This document shows positions 37,614-46,185 of a stretch of DNA of 64,000 nucleotides, one piece after another. The stretch's first letter is position 1. Each line of letters begins with the position of its first letter. The stretch covers positions 4,426,501 through 4,490,500 of the forward strand of contig NZ_CP095742.1 of NCBI RefSeq assembly GCF_023078495.1, given 5' to 3'. The notes beneath the pieces were generated by a model. That model made no database searches. It saw nothing but the letters and a program-made list of their open reading frames with translations, and was not told the origin of the DNA. A program made the translations under genes and the position numbers. The stretch comes from Luteibacter aegosomatissinici (GTDB taxonomy: Bacteria > Pseudomonadota > Gammaproteobacteria > Xanthomonadales > Rhodanobacteraceae).

Positions 37614-38803
37614 AGGCGCGCGCCCTGATCGGCTGCCATCACACCCTCGGGCAAGGCCGACGGGTCGATATCCTTGGCGAACAGCATCACCTGGAAACGC
37701 TCACCCATCTGGTCGGGTAGCGTGAGCTTCTTCACTTCCTGCGCCAGCCGGTAGCGCGCGGCTTCGTCAGTGAGCGCGAGGTAATCGTCTTCGAAGAACG
37801 CCTGCATGCCGGCAGCGATCAGGAACTGCGCCTGCGGCATGTAGGCCGCTACGCCGAACCCCGCACTATTGCCCGCCTCGGCCAGTGCGGTGAAATCCAC
37901 TGACGCGGTGAGGTCCTGCAAACCCGGGAGGAAGAACGCATCGCCGTGCGCGCGGTGGCGATAGAACGCGCGAAGCGTGCCATCGCTGCGACCGGGCTGG
38001 TAATACTCGCTACGGACATAGCCGTAGTCGGCGAACAGCATGGCACCACGGCGCAGCGTGCCCGCCACCGCCTGGATCCAGTACGGGAGCTGGGGAAGCA
38101 CTTCGGTGCGGTAGCCAGCCTCGAACTCGCGGCCCAGGTCACGCTCCAGGTGGCGAACGGCACCGTTCACCAGCACGTCGGCCGGGCGGTCGGTGCGCAT
38201 GAAGCGGCCCTCGCCATCCAGCACCACGTACTCCTCGTACACCTCGCCGTCGCGGGTGGTGAAGCGCGTGGTCGGCAGCGCATCGATCACTTCGTTCGCG
38301 AAGATCACGCCATCCCAGGGTTCTTCCAACGGGGCATCCAGCCACACGGCCCGCTTCGCTACATCGGGCGGCAGGTTGGCGTGCAACCGTGCGTGCTGGC
38401 GCTCGCGCAGGTCGGCACTCGGTTCAAGGATCATGAAGCGCCGCGGCAGCTTGCCCGCGGCATCGAGCGCGCGCAAGGCAGCCTCGGCGAACGCGCCGCT
38501 GCCACCGCCTATCTCGAGGAAATCGGCGTCCGGGCCGAGCGATGCCAGCACGGGTTCAAAGGCCCGAACAACGCAGCGGGCGAACAAGGTGCCCAGCTCA
38601 GGCGCCGTGACGAAATCGCCCTCCGCGCCGAACTTGGCCTTGCCCGCGCTGTAATAGCCCAGCCCGGGCGTGTACAGGCAGCGCTCCATGAAGCGCGAGA
38701 ACGGCATGGGACCGTGCGCGGCGATCTCTTCGCGAAGGAGACCGGAAAGGTGTTCGGAGTGGGCGCGCTCGTCCGCGCCGGGTTCGGGAAGGCGATCAGT
38801 CAT
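37610..38803 (-). CDS. Class I SAM-dependent methyltransferase, MidA/NDUFAF7 family (DUF185)
   Basis: A 397-residue protein. SAM-binding motif I is FLEIGGGSGAFAEAAL; GVIFANEVIDALPTTRF and MLFADYGYVRSEYY are hallmarks of the MidA/NDUFAF7 family, whose eukaryotic member methylates an Arg of a complex I subunit. The bacterial substrate is unproven. It is downstream of the TonB receptor gene on the same strand (54-bp gap). Confidence 0.9.
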   Translation of the reverse strand: MTDRLPEPGADERAHSEHLSGLLREEIAAHGPMPFSRFMERCLYTPGLGYYSAGKAKFGAEGDFVTAPELGTLFARCVVRAFEPVLASLGPDADFLEIGGGSGAFAEAALRALDAAGKLPRRFMILEPSADLRERQHARLHANLPPDVAKRAVWLDAPLEEPWDGVIFANEVIDALPTTRFTTRDGEVYEEYVVLDGEGRFMRTDRPADVLVNGAVRHLERDLGREFEAGYRTEVLPQLPYWIQAVAGTLRRGAMLFADYGYVRSEYYQPGRSDGTLRAFYRHRAHGDAFFLPGLQDLTASVDFTALAEAGNSAGFGVAAYMPQAQFLIAAGMQAFFEDDYLALTDEAARYRLAQEVKKLTLPDQMGERFQVMLFAKDIDPSALPEGVMAADQGARL

Positions 38804-38857
38804 GCGGCCAAGGATACCAGCCCGCCCGACCGCCGCCGACCCGGCCGCGGTGGGGCT

Positions 38858-40972
38858 TTAGAAGTCCTGCTGCAGCGAAAGGAACACGCCACGGCGGGGG
38901 CCGAACTGCGGGGCACCGACGCCGATGCCGGACCCATCGCGGATTTCGTACGTGCGATCCAACGCATTGACCAGGGCCAGCTGCGCGTGCGTTGCGCCGA
39001 TCGGGGTCAGGTTGAAGTCGTGCGCCACGCTGAGGTTCAGCTGGAAATACGCCGGCAGGTGATCGCCGTTCGGCACGATGCCGTCGCTACGCAGGCCCGA
39101 GCCGAAGAGATAATCCGCACCCACGCGGGTACCTTCGCCAAAGGCATAGCTCACGCCACCGGACGAGGTGTACTTCTGGTCGTGGTCGAGATGGATGTAG
39201 TGGTCGTAGATGTAGGCCAGGTCATCGGGCGAGAAGTTGTACTGGCTGGTGATGACGCGCTTGCCCACCGCACGGTTGTACGAGAAGTTGAAGTACGCGG
39301 TGAGCGCGCCGCCGTCGTAATTGACGGTCAGCTCATCGCCCTTGATCTTGCCCTGGTCGTAGTTGAACGTGGAGTACACCACGGCCGCGCCAAACTGGCC
39401 TTCATCCTGCAGGCGCTGCACGTTACGGCGGTAGCTGTCGAGGCCTACCGTCCATGCATCACCGAACTTCTGCGAGATACCCACGTCGTAATAGCTGGAG
39501 CGCTCGGCCAGCGGCAGGTCATTGCCATTATCGGCAAGGGCATTGGTGGTGCCCACGAACTTGGCGATCGCAGTGGGCGTGATCGATTCCGTTGCCGGCG
39601 GCGTGAAGTAACGCGAGTAGCCCGCGTGGATGGTGGTGCTGTCGGTCGGCTGGTACACTACGCCAAGGCGCGGGCTCAGCTGGCTTTCCGGCTTGAACGC
39701 ATTGAACTTGTCGGCGCGCAGGCCGTAGTTCACCGTCCACTGCGAGCCGATGCTCCATTCATCCTGCAAGTACGCAGCGTACGTCCGCGCAAGGATACGG
39801 CTGGTATCGAGGATGTTCAGCGGCGTGGTCGAGGTCTGGTTGCCGTCGGCATCGGCCGGGAATACCAGCGAGTTGTTCGTGGCATTAGCGCGCTCGAACG
39901 AACCGTAGATGCCGTAGCGCAAGGTGTGGCTATCGCCCAGCGGCGTGGAGAAATCCGCCTGCAGGGTGTCGGCGCGGTTGGAGCGGCGCACATCCGAGGC
40001 GACGCCGTTGAACATCAGGTCACCGATATCATCCGGCGTGAAGTCCAGGCCGCTGTAGCGCTGGCCGGCGGAGACCTGGTACGCGGTGCTACCAAGCTTG
40101 CCCTGCAGGCTCAGGATGCCGAAGCGGGTCTTTTCCTGCTGGCGCTCGTTCAGCTGTGACGAATCGAAGTTGGTGACATCGAGGTAACCGAACTGCGCAT
40201 CCTGGCCCGGATTATTCGGAATCTCGAAGCGGTTGTTCGTCGCCCCGAACATGAAGCTCAGGCGGGTATCGTCATTGATCAGGTACGACAGGTCACCAAA
40301 CGTCTTCACCTGGTTGGTGTGATCGTGGATCGCCTTGCGGCTTGAGGTCGGGTTTTCGATACCGACATCGTTCTCAAGATAGTTGGCCGTGAGGAAGAAG
40401 CTCCACTTGCCTTCGCGGCCAAAAAGCGTGGCGTTCGGGTTCAGCGTACCGAACTGGCCACCCGTGATGCCGACGCTGCCACCGATGCCATCCTGCTTCT
40501 GCGAGCGCGTGGTGATATCCACCACGGCGGCGGTGCGGTCGCCGTACTGCGCTGGAAGCGCGCCGGTCAGGAGCTTCACGTTCTCGATCATGCGTGCATC
40601 GAGCGTCTGGCCAAAGCCGCCGATGCTCTCCGGGATCACCACCCCGTTCACGCGGTACTGCAGGTTGGCGTGGTCGCCGCGCACATGCAGCTGGCCGAAG
40701 CTGTCCTGGACCACGCCTGGCGCTTGCAGGATCACCTGGTTCAACGGGGTGGAATCGCCCAGCGGAAGCGCCTGGATCGTCTGGCGATCGATCACGTACT
40801 GGCTGCTACCCGTATCGGGGGAAAGGCTGTTGCGCGCCTCGTCCAGCTTGGCGGTGACATCCACCTCGCCAAGGTTCGTGGCTTTTTGCGGGGTCACCGC
40901 ATCATCGGCGGCGTGGGCGGCAAAGGCGGAAAGGGCAAACGCGATCGCAATCGCAAGACGCACAGGCTTCAT
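38858..40972 (-). CDS. TonB-dependent outer-membrane receptor
   Basis: A 704-residue protein with signal peptide (MKPVRLAIAIAFALSAFAAH), a plug domain (~50-160; QVILQAPGVVQDSFGQLHVRG, a TonB-box-like LGEVDVTAK before it) and a 22-strand barrel ending in aromatic VFLSLQQDF. The ligand cannot be read from sequence. A dyad element upstream resembles half of a Zur site, which would suggest zinc, but this is speculative. Confidence 0.9.
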   Translation of the reverse strand: MKPVRLAIAIAFALSAFAAHAADDAVTPQKATNLGEVDVTAKLDEARNSLSPDTGSSQYVIDRQTIQALPLGDSTPLNQVILQAPGVVQDSFGQLHVRGDHANLQYRVNGVVIPESIGGFGQTLDARMIENVKLLTGALPAQYGDRTAAVVDITTRSQKQDGIGGSVGITGGQFGTLNPNATLFGREGKWSFFLTANYLENDVGIENPTSSRKAIHDHTNQVKTFGDLSYLINDDTRLSFMFGATNNRFEIPNNPGQDAQFGYLDVTNFDSSQLNERQQEKTRFGILSLQGKLGSTAYQVSAGQRYSGLDFTPDDIGDLMFNGVASDVRRSNRADTLQADFSTPLGDSHTLRYGIYGSFERANATNNSLVFPADADGNQTSTTPLNILDTSRILARTYAAYLQDEWSIGSQWTVNYGLRADKFNAFKPESQLSPRLGVVYQPTDSTTIHAGYSRYFTPPATESITPTAIAKFVGTTNALADNGNDLPLAERSSYYDVGISQKFGDAWTVGLDSYRRNVQRLQDEGQFGAAVVYSTFNYDQGKIKGDELTVNYDGGALTAYFNFSYNRAVGKRVITSQYNFSPDDLAYIYDHYIHLDHDQKYTSSGGVSYAFGEGTRVGADYLFGSGLRSDGIVPNGDHLPAYFQLNLSVAHDFNLTPIGATHAQLALVNALDRTYEIRDGSGIGVGAPQFGPRRGVFLSLQQDF

Positions 40973-40987
40973 GGGGACGGGGCCATA

Positions 40988-41004
40988 GAATGTTATATTG
41001 TTTC
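40988..41004 (-). promoter_or_regulatory. AT-rich imperfect dyad in the TonB receptor leader
   Basis: GAATGTTATATTGTTTC lies 15 bp upstream of the receptor start in otherwise GC-rich DNA. The left half matches the enterobacterial Zur box form (GAAATGTTATA); the right half does not. It probably contains the promoter -10 region too. Confidence 0.35.
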
Positions 41005-41198
41005 AATAGTCTCGACCGCGAATCTTTCGGGAAACTTTCATCGCGGGGGACCGTGCCGTTAGTCACCCACCGGTGTTCAGGTGGCGGGCGGCACCGTGGC
41101 GGGCAGTGGCGGTCCTTATCGGGCAGCCAGAGGGGGAAGGCCACGTGCGCTTCACGATAGGGCCTTCACCCTTTCGGCCAACCTTCCGGGAGAAAACG

Positions 41199-42155
41199 AT
41201 GGCGAAACGCGACCCCGCCTCCAGTTCCAAAGAAATCGTGCCCACCGAGGGTATCGAGCGCGGCGAGAGCCCGGTGGCCAAGGCCATCCTCGAGTTCGTG
41301 AGCCGCATTCCCGAGAGCGAGGTGCCCAAAGCCGCCAGGGGTTCCGCCGAGGAGGAATGTCGGCGCCTGGCCAGTGCGGCTGCCAATAAGGCCGCCCTGA
41401 CCGCCGGCTCGCTCGCCCTGCCCCCGGGCCCGCTCGGCTGGCTCACCGTGTTGCCCGAACTGGTCGCTATCTGGCGTATCCAGGGCCAGCTGGTCAGCGA
41501 TATTGCCGCCGCCTACGGCAAGACCGCCAAGCTCGGCCGCGAGCAGATGCTGTGGTGCCTGTTCCGCCACACCGCCGCTCAGGCGTTCCGCGATATCGCC
41601 ATTCGCGTGGGTGATCGCCTGGTCTTCCGCACCACCGCTACCAGCGTGCTCCAGCGCCTGGCTGGCCGCATCGGTGTCAGTGTTACCAAGCGCGCCGTGG
41701 GCAAGGGCATTTCCCGCTGGCTGCCGGTGGTCGGCGCCCTCGGCGTGGGTGCCTACGCGTATTACGACACCGGTCAGGTCGCCAAAACGGCCATCGAACT
41801 CTTCAGCGGCGACATCCACATCGACGATGGTGGGGATGACGGCGACAAACCCGCCAGGAAGACCGCAAGAACAACGACGTCGGACGACGGGGCCGCGCCC
41901 ACGCGCAACGCAACGAAAGCGCCCAAGGCGGCGAATGGCCCTGCAGGAGCCCGCCTTGCGCACGCTCCTGCGCCCAAGGCGGCGGCCCGCAAGGCAGTGA
42001 AGAAGACCGCCTCCCGCAAGCGCGCGACAGTGAAAAAAACCTCGGCGCCTAAAACAGCCGCCGCCAAGAGTGCCACGAAGAAAGCCACCAAGAAGACCAC
42101 CGCCCGCCGCCCCGCGACAAAGAAAACCACCCGCAAATCCCCTTCCACGACGTGA
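41199..42155 (+). CDS. EcsC-like protein with a lysine/alanine-rich, histone H1-like tail
   Basis: A 318-residue protein. ATG 41199 follows GGGAG. Residues ~25-210 resemble the EcsC family (AALTAGSLALPPGPLGWLTVLPE, QGQLVSDIAAAYGK), which has no known biochemical role. From ~220 the tail is Lys/Ala/Thr/Arg-rich with KKTA/KKAT repeats, like histone H1 or AlgP tails, and could bind DNA or polyanions. A REP-like inverted repeat is embedded at residues ~248-258. A fusion of membrane-associated and DNA-binding-like parts is unusual. Confidence 0.75.
   Translation: MAKRDPASSSKEIVPTEGIERGESPVAKAILEFVSRIPESEVPKAARGSAEEECRRLASAAANKAALTAGSLALPPGPLGWLTVLPELVAIWRIQGQLVSDIAAAYGKTAKLGREQMLWCLFRHTAAQAFRDIAIRVGDRLVFRTTATSVLQRLAGRIGVSVTKRAVGKGISRWLPVVGALGVGAYAYYDTGQVAKTAIELFSGDIHIDDGGDDGDKPARKTARTTTSDDGAAPTRNATKAPKAANGPAGARLAHAPAPKAAARKAVKKTASRKRATVKKTSAPKTAAAKSATKKATKKTTARRPATKKTTRKSPSTT
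41943..41971. repeat. REP-like inverted repeat inside a coding sequence
   Basis: GCAGGAGC (41943-41950) and GCTCCTGC (41964-41971) are perfect inverted arms of the REP outer sequence, around a CCGCCTTGCGCAC centre. It is read in frame as the segment PAGARLAHAPAP, in the low-complexity tail of the EcsC-like protein. Confidence 0.6.
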
Positions 42156-42207
42156 CGCCCACCGCACTTTCCGGCAAGCTGCCCGCGCATCGCCAAGGGA
42201 ATAAGCC

Positions 42208-42945
42208 ATGAGCCAGCCACCGGTCATCCTCATCACGGGCGGCGCACGCCGCGTCGGTGCCGTCATATGCCGGCGCCTGCACGCCGCGGGGTGCAACATC
42301 GCGCTGCATTACCGCAGTTCGGCCGATGCAGCCGAAGCGTTGGCCAGCGAACTCAACGCCGCCCGTCCCGACAGCGTCGCGCTGTTTTCCGGGGCGCTGG
42401 ATAACCCCGCCACGCCTGACCACCTGATCGGCGATGTGCTGGCCGTCTTCGGCCGATTGAACGGCCTGGTGAATAACGCCTCGGCGTTCTACCCCACGCC
42501 CATCGGACACACCACGCAGGCGCAATGGGATGACCTGTTCGCGGCGAACGCACGCGCCCCTTTCTTTCTTTCGCAGGCTGCCGCGCCCGCGTTACGCGAA
42601 GCGAAGGGCGCCATCGTCAATATCGTCGATATCTACGCTGAGCGGCCGCTCGCCGGGCACACGGTGTACGTGATGGCAAAGGCAGCCCTGGCGATGCTGA
42701 CGCAATCACTGGCGAAGGAGCTGGCGCCCGAGGTGCGCGTGAACGCCGTGGCACCGGGGGCGATTCTCTGGCCTGAATCAGGCAAGCCGGAAGAAGCGGC
42801 CGAGGCGTTGATTGCCAAGACGCCGCTGGCACGCAAAGGGGAGCCGGAAGACGTTGCCGAGGCGGTGCGCTGGTTGATGCTGGATGCGCATTACACCACC
42901 GGGCAGGTGATTCACGTGGATGGTGGGCGTACGTTGACTATTTGA
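42208..42945 (+). CDS. Pteridine reductase (FolM/PTR1-type SDR)
   Basis: A 245-residue short-chain reductase. The dinucleotide motif TGGARRVG is the TGX3RXG form that marks pteridine reductases rather than ordinary SDRs (TGX3GXG). The active site YVMAK and the substrate-loop VDIYAERPL support this. It would reduce dihydrobiopterin/dihydromonapterin or dihydrofolate with NADPH. folK and folB nearby strengthen a pterin role. Confidence 0.88.
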   Translation: MSQPPVILITGGARRVGAVICRRLHAAGCNIALHYRSSADAAEALASELNAARPDSVALFSGALDNPATPDHLIGDVLAVFGRLNGLVNNASAFYPTPIGHTTQAQWDDLFAANARAPFFLSQAAAPALREAKGAIVNIVDIYAERPLAGHTVYVMAKAALAMLTQSLAKELAPEVRVNAVAPGAILWPESGKPEEAAEALIAKTPLARKGEPEDVAEAVRWLMLDAHYTTGQVIHVDGGRTLTI

Positions 42946-42980
42946 AGCGCTGGTGCGTCTTGCCGCGACGGAGGCGCGGG

Positions 42981-43003
42981 TCGCGTGCGAGCACGCTCCT
43001 GCA
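42981..43003 (-). repeat. REP element
   Basis: A minus-oriented, slightly diverged unit (TGCAGGAGCGTGCTCGCACG on the minus strand) between the pteridine reductase gene and its terminator. Confidence 0.75.
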
Positions 43004-43021
43004 GGGGATGCATTGAATGGA

Positions 43022-43054
43022 AAGGCCCGGCATTGCTGCCGGGCCTTATTTTTT
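43022..43054 (+). terminator. Bidirectional terminator between convergent genes
   Basis: A perfect 11-bp stem (AAGGCCCGGCA / TGCCGGGCCTT) with a TTGC loop and ATTTTTT on the plus strand; the minus strand reads out only CTTT-type sequence. It mainly ends the pteridine reductase gene and may also serve the convergent membrane-protein gene. Confidence 0.88.
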
Positions 43055-43907
43055 ACTTCTTCTGGCGGAATGCGCTTTCAAGCAGGGCGCGGTCGAACCC
43101 TTCACCCGGGTCGCCGTATTCGGCGTAACGGTAGAGGGCGGCGGCGTACACGCCGTGCATCGCGTTCTGGAACAGGCTCAGGGCCACCAGGGCGATGATG
43201 CCCACCGCACCGACCAGGACCATCAGCGCCACCGAACCGGTGGACACCGCGCCGACGAACAGCAGGATGCTGACCAGCATGACGCAGAAGGTGAGGATGC
43301 CACCGGCGAGGCCGATACCGGCGTTGCCGATGATGTTCTCGCCCCAGGTGCGCTTCACCAGCGAGGCGCTGTCCTTTACCGCATCGACCGGGCCGACGTT
43401 CTGCGCGGCGAGCACCGGCACGACCAGGAACGTGGCGACCGTCCAGCCCACGCCGAGCAGGCCGGCCACGATGCGGCCGATGAAGCCGGCGCGTTCCTGG
43501 ATGGCGCGCAGGATCATGCCCACCGTCGCGGAAATCAGGGCGTAGCCGACGATCGCCGGCAGCTTGCTCCACGCGGAACGAAGGCCGTCATTGAGCGTGG
43601 GGTTGCCGCCATCCAGGCGAATGAACGCGGCCGATGCCAGCGCCGTGTTGAAGAAGATCACCACGCCGTACTGCACGAAATAGAACAGGAACGACACCGC
43701 GAGGAACACCGGCGACACGTGCCGGCCGCCATCTTCCAGGCCAGTGCGGTGGCCCTGGTACAGCGAGAACACTGGCCACGCGAACGAGGCGATGACGATC
43801 AGCGATGCGATGCCCGCAAAGAGCGGAAACAGCATCAGCTCCTTGTCCTGGCGGAGGATGTTGGCGCTGGATTTCATCAGCGCCCAACTGCGTGCGAACT
43901 TGCCCAT
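43053..43907 (-). CDS. DUF6159-type integral membrane protein
   Basis: A 284-residue protein with about six hydrophobic segments. ATG 43907 begins MGKFARSWALMKSSANILRQDKELMLFPL, the usual start of this family (a short 'SWALMK-LRQDKEL' head, then paired helices). Later GPVDAVKDSASLVKRTWGENI is also conserved. Function unknown. Confidence 0.8.
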   Translation of the reverse strand: MGKFARSWALMKSSANILRQDKELMLFPLFAGIASLIVIASFAWPVFSLYQGHRTGLEDGGRHVSPVFLAVSFLFYFVQYGVVIFFNTALASAAFIRLDGGNPTLNDGLRSAWSKLPAIVGYALISATVGMILRAIQERAGFIGRIVAGLLGVGWTVATFLVVPVLAAQNVGPVDAVKDSASLVKRTWGENIIGNAGIGLAGGILTFCVMLVSILLFVGAVSTGSVALMVLVGAVGIIALVALSLFQNAMHGVYAAALYRYAEYGDPGEGFDRALLESAFRQKK

Positions 43908-43986
43908 GTCCTTACATACCCCCTGGGGTTGGCGTTTGTGGCGGTGTTTTAGCACCCGGAGCGGGGCCGGCGCCACCGTGGAAGGT

Positions 43987-44475
43987 CTACAAGGGCATCG
44001 GTGCTTCGGTGAGGGGTTCTTCGCCCGCCGGAAACGCGGCCCAAAGGGCGGCCATGGTCTGCCCGGTCACCGGGTGCCGAACCTCCGGGGCAATGTCAGC
44101 CATGGGTTTCAGGACGAACGCATGACGCAACTCACCACGCGGCAGCTGCAGGTGCCCCTTCCCACTCAGCACCAGGTCGTCGTAAAGCACGATGTCGACG
44201 TCCAGCGTGCGGCTGGCGTAGCGGTCGCCGCCGCGGACCCGGCCGTGGCGGTCTTCCAGGGCATGCAGCCAGTCGTTCAGCGCTTCCGGCCCCAGGTCAC
44301 TGTCCAGGCCGACGGCCAGGTTGAAGAAATCGGGGCCGTCGAAGCCGACGGCAGCACTGCGATATACCGGCGAAACAGCCAGTTCGCCGAAACGCGCCCG
44401 CAGCTCACCCACGGCGGCGGCGAGCCAGCGTGGCGCATCGATATTCGAACCGAGGCTGAGGTAAGCGCGACCCAT
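43987..44475 (-). CDS. folK: 6-hydroxymethyl-7,8-dihydropterin pyrophosphokinase
   Basis: A 162-residue folate-pathway kinase. YLSLGSNIDAP, the VSPVYRSAAVGF region, GRVRGGDRYASRTLDVDIVLYDDLVL and LQLPRGELRHAFVLKPM (the HPPK signature and metal Asp pair) are all present. Its start abuts the stop of the upstream MscS gene with no gap. Confidence 0.95.
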   Translation of the reverse strand: MGRAYLSLGSNIDAPRWLAAAVGELRARFGELAVSPVYRSAAVGFDGPDFFNLAVGLDSDLGPEALNDWLHALEDRHGRVRGGDRYASRTLDVDIVLYDDLVLSGKGHLQLPRGELRHAFVLKPMADIAPEVRHPVTGQTMAALWAAFPAGEEPLTEAPMPL

Positions 44476-45717
44476 TCAATCCTCCAATGCAGGGATGTCG
44501 CGCAACGCACCGAAGCCTTCGCGCACGTCGCCGCCCGAGGGTTGCTGGAACGGCCGCAGGCCGAACTCCGGCAGGATGGCGATGAGGTGATCGAAAATAT
44601 CGGCCTGGATGCGTTCGTAATCCAGCCACACCACGGTGTTGGTAAAGCAGTAGACCTCGAGCGGGATCCCTTGCGGGCCGGGATCGCGCATGCGCACCAT
44701 GCGGGTCATCGCGTCGTGCACATCCGGGTGCGCCTTGATGTACGCCTCGGCGTAGGCGCGATACGCTCCGATATTGGTCTGGCGACGGCGGTTCGCAGGC
44801 AGCTTGCCTGGCTCGCCCAGGGCGTCGTTCCAGCGCTGGATGTCTTCGCGCTTCTGCTTCAGGTACGCGGCGAGCAGGTGGATCTTCGCAAAACGCTCGA
44901 TCTCGCCTTCCTCCAGGAACCGTACGCAGGCCGCATCGACGAACAGCTCGCGCTTGATTCGGCGGCCACCGGAATCCGACATGCCGCGCCAGTTCTGGAA
45001 CGATTCGGAGATGAGCCGCCACGTTGGAACGGTGACAATGGTGCGATCGAAGTTACGCACCTTCACCGTGTGCAAGGTGATATCGATGACATCGCCATCC
45101 ACGCCGGCGGAGGTCATGGTGATCCAGTCGCCAACGCGGAGCATGTCGTTGGTACTGAGCTGGATGCCCGCGACGAAACCGAGGATGGTGTCCTTGAACA
45201 CCAGCAGCAGAACGGCCGACATGGCGCCGATGCCCGAGAGAAGCAATGCGACGTTCTGGTGGGTAAGCCGGGTGATGACGACGACCACGGCCACGATCCA
45301 CAACACCAGTTGCAACAGCTGGACCACGCCCTTGATCGATCGCTTGCCAGCCGGCGTCGCGCTGTACAGCGATTCAAACGCGATTAATGCGCGACCGATG
45401 GCAGCAATGACGCATACGATCATCCAGCACACGGCGACATCGCGGATGAAACCGGCGAGGCCGTCATCCCCCTTTACCTCGAGGAACAACACGATGCCGT
45501 AGTACACGACAATGGCGGGCAACATGCGCGCCAGCCAACGGAACGCGCCGAATTCATACAACGCGTCATCCCAGCGCCACGCGGTGTGGCGCGTCGCGAC
45601 GCGCACCACGCGGTGCAGGAACACCCGGCCGACAAGGCCAACCAGCCAGGCGACAACGAACAGGCCAGCGATCGCGCCCGCACGCTTCAACTCAATCACG
45701 GTGAACATGTCGTCCAT
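44476..45717 (-). CDS. Mechanosensitive ion channel, MscS family (YbdG-like)
   Basis: A 413-residue inner-membrane channel. Five hydrophobic segments precede the pore helix/MscS beta domain (VALLLSGIGAMSAVLLLVFKDTILGFVAGIQLSTNDMLRVGDWI). The long C-terminal cytoplasmic domain with RRQTNIGAYRAYAEAYIKAHP matches the E. coli YbdG subfamily, which protects against mild osmotic downshift. It sits between folB and folK in one minus-strand run. Confidence 0.92.
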   Translation of the reverse strand: MDDMFTVIELKRAGAIAGLFVVAWLVGLVGRVFLHRVVRVATRHTAWRWDDALYEFGAFRWLARMLPAIVVYYGIVLFLEVKGDDGLAGFIRDVAVCWMIVCVIAAIGRALIAFESLYSATPAGKRSIKGVVQLLQLVLWIVAVVVVITRLTHQNVALLLSGIGAMSAVLLLVFKDTILGFVAGIQLSTNDMLRVGDWITMTSAGVDGDVIDITLHTVKVRNFDRTIVTVPTWRLISESFQNWRGMSDSGGRRIKRELFVDAACVRFLEEGEIERFAKIHLLAAYLKQKREDIQRWNDALGEPGKLPANRRRQTNIGAYRAYAEAYIKAHPDVHDAMTRMVRMRDPGPQGIPLEVYCFTNTVVWLDYERIQADIFDHLIAILPEFGLRPFQQPSGGDVREGFGALRDIPALED

Positions 45718-45740
45718 GTCGATAACTACTCCAGGGAAAA

Positions 45741-46100
45741 TCAGGCCGGCCGCGTGCCGCGCTCGATGCGCACGCCGACTGCACGGGCGCCACGTACGGC
45801 GCCCGGCTTGGAAAGTTTCAAGCGCACCCACGCGACGCCGAACTCCTCGCGGATGATTTCGGCGCAACGCTCGGCCAGCGTTTCGACCAGGCCAAAACTG
45901 GATGATTCGACATACGCCTGCAGCCGCTTGGAGATCGACTTGTAGTTCAGGGTGTCATTGATGTCGTCGGTCGCTGCCGGGCGACGGTTATCGAACGCCA
46001 TCTCCAGGTCGAACGACAGCGTCTGCCGGATCCGGCGCTCCCAGTCGTAGATGCCGATGACCGCTTCGATGCGCAGGTCTTCGATGAAGACGATATCCAT
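45741..46100 (-). CDS. folB: Dihydroneopterin aldolase
   Basis: A 119-residue enzyme of folate synthesis that splits dihydroneopterin into 6-hydroxymethyl-dihydropterin, the FolK substrate. LRIEAVIGIYDWERRIRQ (with conserved Tyr), ALVETLAERCAEII-type helix and VRLKLSKPGAVRGARAVGV (catalytic Lys) are visible. First gene of folB-mscS-folK. Confidence 0.94.
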   Translation of the reverse strand: MDIVFIEDLRIEAVIGIYDWERRIRQTLSFDLEMAFDNRRPAATDDINDTLNYKSISKRLQAYVESSSFGLVETLAERCAEIIREEFGVAWVRLKLSKPGAVRGARAVGVRIERGTRPA

Positions 46101-46156
46101 GAGGCCCGTGGTGCGAGAAAAAGGGCCTTACAGGGTACCCGGTACCGCGTTCCTCT

Positions 46157-46179
46157 TGTAGGAGCGCGCTTGCGCGCGA
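46157..46179 (+). repeat. REP element
   Basis: A full consensus unit (TGTAGGAGCGCGCTTGCG...) in the 85-bp gap between folB and the tsaD stop. Confidence 0.85.
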
Positions 46180-46185
46180 CCTCCA

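Noticed and set aside
37946-40159. 737-codon plus-strand frame opposite midA and the TonB receptor
   Set aside because: Spans two real convergently verified genes and lacks any domain-like segment.
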